Shown: one piece after another, positions 1 to 7,646 of the stretch | How the letters are laid out: each line of letters opens with the position of its first letter | Numbering within the stretch: position 1 is the first letter of the stretch | Assembly (NCBI RefSeq): GCF_001687365.1 | Contig: NZ_LGLV01000011.1 | Span: forward strand, 124,001 to 188,000 | DNA length: 64,000 nucleotides | From: Pararhizobium polonicum | GTDB taxonomy: Bacteria > Pseudomonadota > Alphaproteobacteria > Rhizobiales > Rhizobiaceae | Direction: 5' to 3' | Program-made: the position numbers and the translations under genes | Notes under the pieces: generated by a model | Databases searched by the model: none | What the model saw: only the letters and a program-made list of their open reading frames with translations | What the model was told of the DNA's origin: nothing

Positions 1-57
1 CTTTTAAGATTGCGCCCGTGTTATCGTCGCATACGGCGCAAAAGAGGAGTCGGCGTC

Positions 58-504
58 ATGGTCTGGCCGGTCGTCATCATCTGCATTCTGCTTGCAGCTG
101 TTTTCTACGTGCGGATGAAGGCGCGTGCCGACAAGGACAGGCGGGAGCCGGATGCCGGTCTGGCAATCCTCGATTTCGGCCGCGCCTTTCCCGAGGAGGC
201 CATCAGGGCCATTCACGCGACGGTCGATGAGAAAGCCTATTTCGTCCGCCTTCACGACGGCAAGGTCGGGTTCATGGCGGCACACGGCAATCATTTCATC
301 TGCCACCTGATCGCGGCGGGCAAGGTCAGTGTCGATGTGAGCCATGCGCGGAGCGGGCAGGGCCTCAAGGTGCATTTCGCCGATTTCTCGCATCTCGACG
401 GCGTCTACGCGTTTGCGAGCCCCGAGATCGCAGCCGAGGTTTCCCTCTGGCTGCTCGACAGCTTCAATCCGCACTCGGATGCTAAGGCCGTCCCGGCGGG
501 TTAA
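58..504 (+). CDS. Conserved hypothetical membrane-anchored protein
   Basis: I do not recognise a named family. The 148-residue product starts with a hydrophobic stretch (about residues 3-19, from [17 protein letters not shown]) followed by a basic segment, so it is probably anchored by one N-terminal membrane helix with a soluble C-terminal part. The ATG at 58 is chosen because AGAGGAG lies about 8 bases upstream; an in-frame TTG at 10 has no such site. The stop overlaps the stop of the convergent trmFO gene by 4 bases, so the two transcripts meet tail to tail. Confidence 0.75.
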   Translation: MVWPVVIICILLAAVFYVRMKARADKDRREPDAGLAILDFGRAFPEEAIRAIHATVDEKAYFVRLHDGKVGFMAAHGNHFICHLIAAGKVSVDVSHARSGQGLKVHFADFSHLDGVYAFASPEIAAEVSLWLLDSFNPHSDAKAVPAG

Positions 505-1916
505 CTGTGAGCTTTCAGCCAGGCTGCACAATCTTCCAGCGCGCGCGCGGCGACGAGCTGTTTCTTCATCACCGTCTTGTCCTTGCCCCGGAAGCGCTTG
601 ATGCCTTCGGGCTTGACGATGGCGCCGGGTTCCAGCAGCGGAAACAGGCCGAAGTTGATGTTCATCGGCTGAAACGAGCGTTTGCCGGGTTCATCGTCCG
701 AGACGATATGGCCGCCGGTGATATGATTGAGCAGCGAGCCGAAGGCCGTGGTTTCCGGCGGTAGTGGCAGCGGCTGGCCCTTCCGCTCCGCGGCTGCGAA
801 ACGGCCGGCCAGAAGGCCGATGCTGGCGCTTTCGACATAGCCTTCGCAGCCGGTGATCTGGCCGGCGAAACGCAAGCCCGGCCGCGATTTCAGCGTCAGC
901 GAGGTGTCAAGCAGCACCGGTGAATGGATATAGGTATTGCGGTGCAGGCCGCCGAGGCGAGCGAACTCGGCTTTTTCAAGCCCGGGAATCATCCGGATGA
1001 CTTCCGCCTGTGCGCCGTATTTCAGCTTCGTCTGGAACCCAACCATGTTGTAGAGCGTGCCGAGCGCATTGTCCTGGCGCAACTGCACCACCGCATAGGC
1101 CTTGACGGTCGGATTGTGAGCGTTGGTGAGGCCCATCGGTTTCATCGGGCCGTGACGCAGGGTTTCACGGCCGCGCTCTGCCATGACCTCAATCGGCAGG
1201 CAGCCGTCGAAATAGGGCGTGCCTTCCCACTCCTTGAAGCCGGTCTTGTCGCCGGCGATCAGCGCATCGACGAAGGCGTTGTACTGCGCCTCATCCATCG
1301 GGCAGTTGATATAGTCCTTGCCGGTTCCGCCCGGCCCGACCTTGTCGTAGCGTGACTGGAACCAGCAGATATCCATATCGATGCTCTCGGTATGAATGAT
1401 CGGGGCGATGGCGTCGAAAAAGGCCAGCGCATCGGCGCCGGTTTCGGCCTGGATAGCGCTTGCCAGTGATGGCGCCGTCAGCGGCCCGGTGGCGATGATC
1501 GCGAGATCCCACTCCTTCGGCGGCAGGCCGGACACTTCCTCGCGCACGACGGTGATCAGCGGGTGGCTGTCGATCGATGCCGTCACGGCGTCGGAGAAGC
1601 CGTCGCGGTCGACCGCGAGTGCGCCACCGGCCGGAACCTGGTTCTTGTCGGCGCAGGACATGATCAGCGAACCGGCCAGCCGCATCTCGGCATGCAGCAC
1701 GCCAACGGCGTTGCTGGTGGCGTCATCGGAGCGGAAGGAGTTGGAGCAGACCAGTTCGGCAAGGCCGTCGGTCTTGTGGGCATCCGTGCCGCGCACGCCG
1801 CGCATTTCGTGAAGAATGACGGGGATGCCCGATTCGGCGATTTGCCAGGCGGCTTCAGAGCCGGCAAGGCCACCGCCGATGACGTGGATGGGAGCGTGGG
1901 AAGATTTGTCTGTCAT
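501..1916 (-). CDS. trmFO: Methylenetetrahydrofolate-tRNA-(uracil-5-)-methyltransferase TrmFO
   Basis: TrmFO makes 5-methyluridine at position 54 of tRNA, using methylenetetrahydrofolate as carbon donor and FAD as cofactor. It replaces SAM-dependent TrmA in many alphaproteobacteria and Gram-positives. The 471-residue protein has an N-terminal FAD-binding Rossmann motif ([15 protein letters not shown], about residues 10-24), the conserved Cys of the [10 protein letters not shown] segment near residue 53, and a C-terminal [13 protein letters not shown] flavin-binding segment. The start at 1916 (MTDKSSH) fits the family; the frame stays open upstream but that stretch is not conserved-looking. 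It is transcribed alone, converging on the hypothetical gene at 58-504. Confidence 0.95.
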   Translation of the reverse strand: MTDKSSHAPIHVIGGGLAGSEAAWQIAESGIPVILHEMRGVRGTDAHKTDGLAELVCSNSFRSDDATSNAVGVLHAEMRLAGSLIMSCADKNQVPAGGALAVDRDGFSDAVTASIDSHPLITVVREEVSGLPPKEWDLAIIATGPLTAPSLASAIQAETGADALAFFDAIAPIIHTESIDMDICWFQSRYDKVGPGGTGKDYINCPMDEAQYNAFVDALIAGDKTGFKEWEGTPYFDGCLPIEVMAERGRETLRHGPMKPMGLTNAHNPTVKAYAVVQLRQDNALGTLYNMVGFQTKLKYGAQAEVIRMIPGLEKAEFARLGGLHRNTYIHSPVLLDTSLTLKSRPGLRFAGQITGCEGYVESASIGLLAGRFAAAERKGQPLPLPPETTAFGSLLNHITGGHIVSDDEPGKRSFQPMNINFGLFPLLEPGAIVKPEGIKRFRGKDKTVMKKQLVAARALEDCAAWLKAHS

Positions 1917-1992
1917 GCGCCGTTTATTAGAGCAAGGCGGGCAGGAAGGAAACCGGTTCCGTGCGGGTGATCGCTTGCAGGAGCCCGGAATC

Positions 1993-2020
1993 AAAAACGG
2001 CACCCCGTGGTGCCGTTTTT
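1993..2020 (-). terminator. Rho-independent terminator after DUF1127 gene 1
   Basis: A perfect 12-bp stem (AAAAACGGCACC / GGTGCCGTTTTT) with a CCGT loop lies 41 bases past the stop of the minus-strand DUF1127 gene. A and T tracts flank both sides, so it could act on either strand, but only the minus-strand gene reads into it. It also separates that gene from trmFO. Confidence 0.85.
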
Positions 2021-2061
2021 AGTCCCTCGACATTCCCGGTCCGGTCAACGGACTGGTCCGA

Positions 2062-2205
2062 TTAACGGAAGGAACGCGAAGCGATGTTGCGGATGTCGAA
2101 GCGGGTGATGCCGATGTCCGAAAGGGCGTGGTTGGACAGGTTGCCGAGTTCGGCAACGGTACGGCGATAGTTGATCCAGCTTTTTGCGATACGAATCGGG
2201 TTCAT
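2062..2205 (-). CDS. DUF1127 small protein 1
   Basis: A 47-residue basic protein with the DUF1127 pattern: an amphipathic first helix (IRIAKSWINYRRTVAELG) followed by LSNHALSDIGITRFDIRNI, the L.D..L.DIG..R.D signature. Small DUF1127 proteins are known in Agrobacterium and Rhodobacter to affect phosphate metabolism and RNA turnover by binding protein or RNA partners. The start at 2205 is set by TGAGGAAA about 8 bases upstream; the longer open frame to 2379 lacks similarity. A terminator follows at 1993-2020. It lies on the same strand as a second DUF1127 gene and two small RNAs. Confidence 0.9.
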   Translation of the reverse strand: MNPIRIAKSWINYRRTVAELGNLSNHALSDIGITRFDIRNIASRSFR

Positions 2206-2611
2206 GATCTTTTCCTCAGGAAACAAATGAGCAGTGCAGCGATTTGCCTGCTTCGTTGGGATCTTTATAGGCCTTGCGCGGGAAAAGATGGAGTGCAAAG
2301 AAAATGCATCTGCTATGCGTTTGTGCAATGCGATGATGCTTCTCTGGGCATTAGGCTGTCTTGATGAAAAAGAAGCCATAGGTTAACGGCCCGTCGGGAG
2401 CCGGCCTGTTTGTGTTAACTCTTTGTTTTTCAGAAAAGTTTTTGCGAGGATCGTTGTGCCTGCTGATTGCTTGGCCTGCCGCAGGTTAGCTGCGATTTCC
2501 CTGCGGGGAAAATAGGCAATTCTACGGTGCTGCGCTGCTTCGCCGAGGAGGCGGGCCGGGCCGGAGGCGACCAGTGAAGGTTCGCTTGTTTACTGCGCCA
2601 CGGGGTGGACG
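2206..2611. other. Intergenic region upstream of DUF1127 gene 1
   Basis: About 400 bases hold no supported gene. The part from 2206 to about 2440 must contain the promoter of the minus-strand DUF1127 gene; a TATAAA-like element is present near 2264-2269 on the minus strand, without a convincing -35 partner. Nothing else is seen. Confidence 0.5.
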
Positions 2612-2647
2612 AAAAAAACGCCCGCCGGAATGAACCGGAGGGCGTTT
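2612..2647 (-). terminator. Rho-independent terminator after DUF1127 gene 2
   Basis: Read on the minus strand, AAACGCCCTCCGG pairs with CCGGCGGGCGTTT around a short loop and is followed by seven T residues. It lies 44 bases after the stop of the second DUF1127 gene. Confidence 0.85.
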
Positions 2648-2690
2648 GGCAGCTGCGCATCAGGCCGGATAAGCCGGCCGGTTGCGTGAA

Positions 2691-2834
2691 TTACTTGACT
2701 GCCTGACGGGCAACGTACTGGATATCGCCACGGCCGATGCCGAGGTCGTTCAGTTCGCGGTCGCTCATGCGGCCGAGTTCGTTGCAGGTCTGACGGTACT
2801 TGCGCCAATTGTTGAACGAGCGAGCGATGTTCAT
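2691..2834 (-). CDS. DUF1127 small protein 2
   Basis: A 47-residue paralogue of the gene at 2062-2205, with the same layout: MNIARSFNNWRKYRQTCNEL, then RMSDRELNDLGIGRGDIQYV. The L.DLGI.R.DI core is typical of DUF1127. The start at 2834 has AAAGGA about 9 bases upstream; the frame extends to 2942 without a better start. Two CCUCCUCCC small RNAs lie upstream on the same strand (from 3052). In Rhodobacter a DUF1127 gene (CcaF1) is co-transcribed with such RNAs. Here each unit has its own terminator, so co-transcription is not evident. Confidence 0.9.
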   Translation of the reverse strand: MNIARSFNNWRKYRQTCNELGRMSDRELNDLGIGRGDIQYVARQAVK

Positions 2835-3051
2835 GATGCTGGTCCTTTCTAGGGTTTGCCAGCACCGTTTGCTGGCCCTCATCTGATGGTGCGAATATAC
2901 GTCGCGCGCCTTTGAAATTACAGAGACAATGCTGCATCGCACCCATGCGTTTCTTGCATTCCTCAGGGCTGCCTTGGTCGTGGTTTGACCAAATTCTGTG
3001 CGAGCGCGCGAATGCTAAAGAAGGGGATGCTGATTATTGGGAGGTGGTGCG

Positions 3052-3172
3052 AACAAAAAACAACGCCCGTCAGGGGAGGAGGTCCGACGGGCGTTGCTTG
3101 TTCTGATTGGCAACTGGGAGGAGGAGTGTTGCCAATCCCATCGAGGCGCGCTGGGAGGAGGAGTGCGCTGCC
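3052..3172 (-). ncRNA. alpha-r14 / CcsR-type small RNA, copy B
   Basis: On the minus strand three consecutive hairpins each show CCTCCTCCC, an anti-Shine-Dalgarno-like motif, in the loop. The loops (given as GGGAGGAGG on the plus strand) are at 3153-3161, 3116-3124 and 3074-3082. Stems are GCGC (3148-3151/3165-3168), ATTGGCAAC (3106-3114/3128-3136) and AACGCCCGTC (3062-3071/3086-3095). The last stem is followed by a T-rich run, so it doubles as the terminator. This matches the alpha-r14 family of rhizobia (NfeR1 in Sinorhizobium) and the CcsR 'cuckoo' RNAs. The 5' end is inferred. Confidence 0.85.
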
Positions 3173-3352
3173 CCGAAGTTGTCCTCAAGATAAATCCATC
3201 GATCGGAAATGGGTAGAGCCAATGAGGAATGGCACCTATGTGGACGGTGCATGGCTGGCCCATTCCGGCGGCACCCAGATGGTTAAAATTTCACCATTTG
3301 CCCGGGTGAGGTGCAAAAAATCGCGAAAATACAATGATTTTCGGGTGTTCTG

Positions 3353-3475
3353 AAACAAATAACGCCCGCTGGGGGAGGAGGTCCAGCGGGCGTCATTTAT
3401 GGTGACAGGCAACTGGGAGGAGGAGTGTTGCCCGTCGGATCGGAGTGGCGCTGGGAGGAGGAGTGCGCCACTGCG
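3353..3475 (-). ncRNA. alpha-r14 / CcsR-type small RNA, copy A
   Basis: This tandem copy has the same architecture as copy B about 300 bases away. Three hairpins carry CCTCCTCCC in their loops (plus-strand GGGAGGAGG at 3453-3461, 3415-3423 and 3373-3381). Stems are GTGGCGC (3445-3451/3465-3471), GGCAAC (3408-3413/3427-3432) and a G+C-rich stem (3362-3372/3383-3393) followed by a T-rich tail, giving an intrinsic terminator. Stem sequences differ between the copies while the loops are constant, including flanking A...A residues in the first two loops. That pattern argues for selection on the loops. The 5' end is inferred. Confidence 0.87.
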
Positions 3476-3486
3476 AATTCTATGAT

Positions 3487-3574
3487 GCGAACCTTTCGGT
3501 TCGCTGACCTTTTCCGCGTCTTGCGCGGAAGCGGCTGGTCTTGCCGCTGACGGCCCCGATCGCTTGCGCCGATC
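3487..3574 (-). other. Cluster of four adjacent hairpins, possible structured RNA
   Basis: Four inverted repeats follow each other: GCGAACC (3487-3493/3498-3504, a GAAA tetraloop when read on the minus strand), TTCCGCG (3512-3518/3524-3530), GCGGC (3531-3535/3543-3547) and GATCG (3558-3562/3570-3574). They sit directly upstream of small RNA copy A on the minus strand. They may be a leader or a separate RNA. No family is recognised. An open frame on the minus strand also runs through here, so codon bias could explain part of the pairing. Confidence 0.4.
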
Positions 3575-3809
3575 TCGTTCCGTCTTCTTGAATTCAATAT
3601 AGCTCTGCGGCCGGAATTTGTGCAGTGCAATATCATCATGGATGATATGCAGATTTCGCATGAGCCCCGCCGGTGGAGACGTGTCTTTGTCGAGACGACA
3701 GATTTGCACGAAACTCTTCATATCCCGTTAACGATGATCCTGTTCTGGGCGCACCCCGGATTTGCGTCGTCTCGTCTTGCTTGTCTAGGAATTATCGAGG
3801 CACATGATA

Positions 3810-3825
3810 TGTGTTGCGCAACACA
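3810..3825. promoter_or_regulatory. 16-bp perfect palindrome, candidate operator
   Basis: TGTGTTGCGCAACACA is a perfect palindrome ending 21 bases before the ATG of the DUF2157 gene and just upstream of its ribosome binding site. A second, partly overlapping repeat (CACAT-GAT-ATGTG, 3801-3813) adjoins it. The position and symmetry suit binding by a dimeric repressor; no regulator is identified. Confidence 0.45.
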
Positions 3826-3846
3826 CGCATGCAGGGAGATCGGTCG

Positions 3847-4959
3847 ATGTACCGGGGGCGGATCGAGAAAGACTTCAATACATGGGTTTCCAAGGGCATG
3901 CTCGATGCCGGAGCGGCAAAGGCGATGCTGGCGGAGTATGACGCCCGCGAATCCGTCTTCAGTACGGGCAGGGTTCTGCTGATATTGGCGGCGGTGCTGC
4001 TGTCGGCGGCCATTCTTCTTCTCGTTGCTGCCAATTGGGAAGCCATTCCCCGCCTGGTGCGCGTCGGCGGCATCCTGGGCCTGATCTGGGCGTTTTACCT
4101 GCTGGCCGCGTTCTGCCTCGGACGCGGCGTCAAGGGATTGGGCGCCGCATTGCTCGTTCTGGCGACCATGACCTTCGGTGGCGCCATCGCGCTGGTCGGG
4201 CAGATGTACCATCTGTCGGGGGATGCGGCCGATGCGCTGCTGGTCTGGTTCGCCGCATCCTGCGTGGCGGCGATCGTCTTCCGGTCTGCGGCGCTGTCAG
4301 TGCTTTGCGGTTTCCTGGCGTGGGCCGTTTTCGGCCAGCTGGTGGTCGATAACGATGCCTCGCTGGATGGCAATGGCTACATCTATTTGATCCCGCTCCT
4401 GGTCGTCGTCGTGATTGCCCTGGTGCGGTATACCAATGCCGGCATTGCCCGGCATCTGGGCTATCTGCTCGCTTTGGCGTGGCTTGCATGGTTCTATACG
4501 GAGCTGCCGGAAGTCTGGGTCGCAGCCGCTCTGTTCGGCGCCGGTCTGCTGGCATTCCTGATTGCCAGCCTTCCCGTCTCGCCGCTTTACCGTTTTGCCC
4601 GCGACGCCGGGGCGGCACCTTCCTTCTATAGCTTCGCGCTCGCTATCCTGGGGCTGGCGGCGCTACATGCCGAAACGAGCGGTTTCGCTCAGGAGACGGT
4701 ACTCGGCGCAACGACACTGGCCGTCGCTCTCGGCGGGATCGCCATCGCCGGCCGGTTGAACGGCGCCGTCCGCTTTCTCGGTTACGCGGTGTTTGCGGCC
4801 GAAACCCTCTACCTGGCATTCGAGACGCTGGGCAGCATGCTCGGCACATCCGGATTCTTCCTGATTTCCGGTTTGGTCGTCGGCCTGATCGCCTGGCTGG
4901 TCATTCGTGTTGAAAAGCGCCTCTCGGCGCAAACCGTCGCTGAAGGGAGCGTGGCATGA
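3847..4959 (+). CDS. DUF2157 multi-pass membrane protein
   Basis: A 370-residue protein with an N-terminal soluble segment (DFNTWVSKGMLDAGAAKAML) followed by about ten hydrophobic helices, the DUF2157 layout. Its biochemical role is unknown. I chose the ATG at 3847 because GGGAG lies about 10 bases upstream; ATG 3829 and an upstream TTG in frame have no such site. It overlaps the next gene by 4 bases (ATGA), so the two are translationally coupled. DUF2157 and GDYXXLXY genes are frequent neighbours, which suggests one membrane complex (inference). Confidence 0.85.
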   Translation: MYRGRIEKDFNTWVSKGMLDAGAAKAMLAEYDARESVFSTGRVLLILAAVLLSAAILLLVAANWEAIPRLVRVGGILGLIWAFYLLAAFCLGRGVKGLGAALLVLATMTFGGAIALVGQMYHLSGDAADALLVWFAASCVAAIVFRSAALSVLCGFLAWAVFGQLVVDNDASLDGNGYIYLIPLLVVVVIALVRYTNAGIARHLGYLLALAWLAWFYTELPEVWVAAALFGAGLLAFLIASLPVSPLYRFARDAGAAPSFYSFALAILGLAALHAETSGFAQETVLGATTLAVALGGIAIAGRLNGAVRFLGYAVFAAETLYLAFETLGSMLGTSGFFLISGLVVGLIAWLVIRVEKRLSAQTVAEGSVA

Positions 4960-5573
4960 ACAAAAATCTGCTGATCCGGCCTTTGTTCGCCGCCATTCTG
5001 GTCGCCGTGCTGCAGACCGCCTTCCTCGGCTATATGATCGAAAGCCGTGCCTCGATCCTGCGCAACGGCGTCGATGTCGTGCTGAAGACCGTACCGGTCG
5101 ATCCCCGCGATCTCCTGCGTGGCGACTACGTCATCCTCGCATACGACATTTCGACGATTCCCGGCGAAAGGGTGAAGGGGAAACGGCCCGATACCTCCGG
5201 CACGCATGAACTTTGGGTCCGGCTTGAGAAAACGTCCACCGAATATTGGGATGCGGCGGAGGCATCGTTCGAGCCGCTGGCGCCGCAAGCGGACAGCGTG
5301 ATCGTCCATGGTAAAATCGGCTATCAGGCTTTGGCTTCATTGTTCGATGCCGCCGGGGCATTGTTGAATCCAGAGGACACTGTGACACCATTGACCAATA
5401 TCGAGTACGGCATAGAGCGATATTATGTGCCGGAAGGTGAGGGGAAGGTGCTGGAGGAGGCGCGCAATGCCAGTGCGCTGTCCGTAACCGCAAGGGTCGA
5501 TGATGCCGGCACGATGCAGATCCGGTTGATCGCCATCGACGGGAAACCGCTCTATGAAGAGCCGCTTTACTGA
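4956..5573 (+). CDS. GDYXXLXY domain protein
   Basis: The 205-residue product has an N-terminal membrane helix or uncleaved signal (about residues 7-26) and an outside domain carrying the name-giving motif GDYVILAY near residue 56. This family is regularly found after DUF2157 genes; its function is not established. The start overlaps the DUF2157 stop by 4 bases, so both are likely made from one mRNA in linked amounts. No clear terminator follows before the tRNA-Leu region. Confidence 0.88.
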   Translation: MNKNLLIRPLFAAILVAVLQTAFLGYMIESRASILRNGVDVVLKTVPVDPRDLLRGDYVILAYDISTIPGERVKGKRPDTSGTHELWVRLEKTSTEYWDAAEASFEPLAPQADSVIVHGKIGYQALASLFDAAGALLNPEDTVTPLTNIEYGIERYYVPEGEGKVLEEARNASALSVTARVDDAGTMQIRLIAIDGKPLYEEPLY

Positions 5574-5634
5574 CCGGTTGAAGCATTGCTTGCCGGGCAA
5601 GTGACAAGAACACGACGGTTGCCGCATTTTTCCT

Positions 5635-5662
5635 TTGATCGATTGGAAACGGGTGATATAGA
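5635..5662 (+). promoter_or_regulatory. Candidate sigma70-type promoter for tRNA-Leu
   Basis: TTGATC (5635-5640), a 16-base spacer and TATAGA (5657-5662) form a reasonable promoter. It would give a leader of nearly 100 bases before the tRNA, longer than for the other tRNA genes here, so the assignment is tentative. Confidence 0.35.
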
Positions 5663-5765
5663 GACGCCGCGCTCGGGAACGCCCTGAACCCGGTGCGGAA
5701 GGATGACAGGCGTTACGCCGTGATGTTTCTGCATCGACGTGAGCAGGCGCTGCGGTTTTCTGAAC

Positions 5766-5850
<85 letters not shown>

Positions 5851-6022
5851 GAATGAAGAGACGCCCAAGGCTTGCCTTGGCGTCGATCGAGAGGACGGCG
5901 CCATTTTGCTTGCAAAACGGTGACTGATTTGCGTAAAGCCACTCCCGGCAAATGGATCGGCTCAAGTGCTCGTGTACAAGAACACCGACAGAGCCCTGTC
6001 AACGTGAAATGAAGGTTTGAAC

Positions 6023-7495
6023 ATGCAGGTTATCGAAACGCTCGCTGAAGGGCTGAAGCGCGAACTCAAGGTCGTTATCCCGGCCAAAGACATGGAAGCT
6101 CGGATGAACGAGCGCCTGGCCGAAACCAAGGACAAGGTCCGCATCAACGGCTTCCGTCCGGGCAAGGTGCCTTTCGCACATCTGAAGAAGATGTACGGCA
6201 AGTCGATCATGGCTGAACTCGTCAACGAACTGGTCCGCGAAAAGCCGACCGAAATCCTGTCGGAGCGCGGCGAAAAGTCTGCGACCCAGCCGGAAATCGC
6301 GATGACCGAGAACGAGGCCGAAGCCGACAAGATCCTCAGCGCCGAAGCCGATTTTGAATTCACGGTCGCTTACGAAATCATCCCGGCGATCGAACTCAAG
6401 GACGTCAGCGGCATCAAGGTGACCCGCGAAGTCGTCGATATCGACGAAGCCGAAGTTACCGAGCAGATCCTCAAGATCGCTGAAAACGCCCGCACCTACG
6501 AGACCAAGAAGGGCAAGGCCGCCAACGGCGACCGCGTCACCATCGACTATCTCGGCAAGGTTGACGGCGAAGCCTTCGACGGCGGCAAGGACGAAGACGC
6601 TGAGCTGGTTCTCGGCTCCAACCGTTTCATCCCGGGCTTTGAAGAGCAGCTCGTCGGCCTCAAGGCTGGCGACGAAAAGGTCATCACCGTTACGTTCCCG
6701 GCTGAATATCCGGCTGCCAACCTCGCCGGCAAGGAAGCCACCTTCGACATCACCGTCAAGGATGTTGCCGCTGCCGCCGAAATCGAAATCAACGACGACC
6801 TCGCCACCAAGCTCGGCCTCGAATCGGCCGACAAGCTGAAGGAAGTCGTTCGCGGCCAGATCGAAAGCCAGTACGGCTCGATGACCCGCCAGAAGGTCAA
6901 GCGTCAGATCCTCGACCAGCTGGACGAACTCTACCAGTTCGACACGCCACAGCGCCTCGTCGATGCCGAATTCGATAACATCTGGCGCCAGATCAACACC
7001 GACCTCGAGCAGGCCGGCAAGACCTTCGCTGACGAAGACACGACGGAAGAAGACGCCCGCGGCGAATACCGCAAGCTGGCTGAACGCCGCGTCCGCCTCG
7101 GCCTCGTTCTCTCGGAAATCGGCGAAAAGGCCGGCGTTACGGTGAGCGACGACGAAATGCAGCGCTCGCTGTTCGAACAGCTGCGCCAGTTCCCGGGCCA
7201 GGAAAAGCAGATCATCGACTACTTCCAGAAGACCCCGGGTGCCGCCGCTTCGCTGCGCGCGCCGATCTTCGAAGAAAAGGTCGTCGATCACCTGCTGTCT
7301 GAAGTGAAGGTCACCGACAAGACCGTCAGCAAGGAAGAATTGCTGGCCGACGACGAGGACGGCGCTTCGGAAACGAAGAAGGCTCCGAAGAAGAAGGCTG
7401 CTGCCAAGGCTGAAGCCGCCGAAGGCGAAGAAGCCGCAGCACCGAAGAAGAAGGCTCCGGCCAAGAAGAAGGCCGCTGACGACAGCGCCGAATAA
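6023..7495 (+). CDS. tig: Trigger factor
   Basis: Trigger factor is the ribosome-bound chaperone and peptidyl-prolyl isomerase that meets nascent chains at the tunnel exit. The 490-residue protein has the ribosome-binding signature (GFRPGKVP, about residues 44-51), a central FKBP-type PPIase domain ([15 protein letters not shown], about residues 175-189) and a long helical C-terminal domain. The last 45 or so residues are rich in Lys, Ala and Glu ([13 protein letters not shown]), a low-complexity tail common in rhizobial versions. The ATG at 6023 follows an AAGG site; a TTG two codons earlier is less likely. It is a single gene with its own terminator. Confidence 0.96.
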   Translation: MQVIETLAEGLKRELKVVIPAKDMEARMNERLAETKDKVRINGFRPGKVPFAHLKKMYGKSIMAELVNELVREKPTEILSERGEKSATQPEIAMTENEAEADKILSAEADFEFTVAYEIIPAIELKDVSGIKVTREVVDIDEAEVTEQILKIAENARTYETKKGKAANGDRVTIDYLGKVDGEAFDGGKDEDAELVLGSNRFIPGFEEQLVGLKAGDEKVITVTFPAEYPAANLAGKEATFDITVKDVAAAAEIEINDDLATKLGLESADKLKEVVRGQIESQYGSMTRQKVKRQILDQLDELYQFDTPQRLVDAEFDNIWRQINTDLEQAGKTFADEDTTEEDARGEYRKLAERRVRLGLVLSEIGEKAGVTVSDDEMQRSLFEQLRQFPGQEKQIIDYFQKTPGAAASLRAPIFEEKVVDHLLSEVKVTDKTVSKEELLADDEDGASETKKAPKKKAAAKAEAAEGEEAAAPKKKAPAKKKAADDSAE

Positions 7496-7520
7496 GGCCT
7501 GCGTTTTTCGCAAGGTTGTG

Positions 7521-7552
7521 AAAAGGCCGTCCCGAAAGGGGCGGCCTTTTTC
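7521..7552 (+). terminator. Rho-independent terminator after tig
   Basis: AAAAGGCCG and CGGCCTTTTT pair around a short inner stem (CCC/GGG) with a GAAA loop. It begins 26 bases after the tig stop and ends in T residues. Confidence 0.88.
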
Positions 7553-7646
7553 GTTGTCACGGGCTTTCCATACGCCTCGATGGTGCTGAAAAGATCTTTG
7601 GAAATCATGAAATCTGCCCCAGCAAATTGCTGGGGCAAATTCTGGC

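Noticed and set aside
3052-3475. CRISPR-like repeat array
   Set aside because: The GGGAGGAGG repeats are spaced irregularly and lie in loops of hairpins with differing stems, and no spacer/repeat regularity or cas genes exist.
3236-3721. 161-residue open frame on the minus strand through small RNA copy A and the four hairpins
   Set aside because: It has only a weak ribosome binding site, no recognisable domain, and includes the small RNA stems and loops as codons. The RNA structure is the better explanation. Its first 80 residues could still be a short real protein, but I cannot support it.
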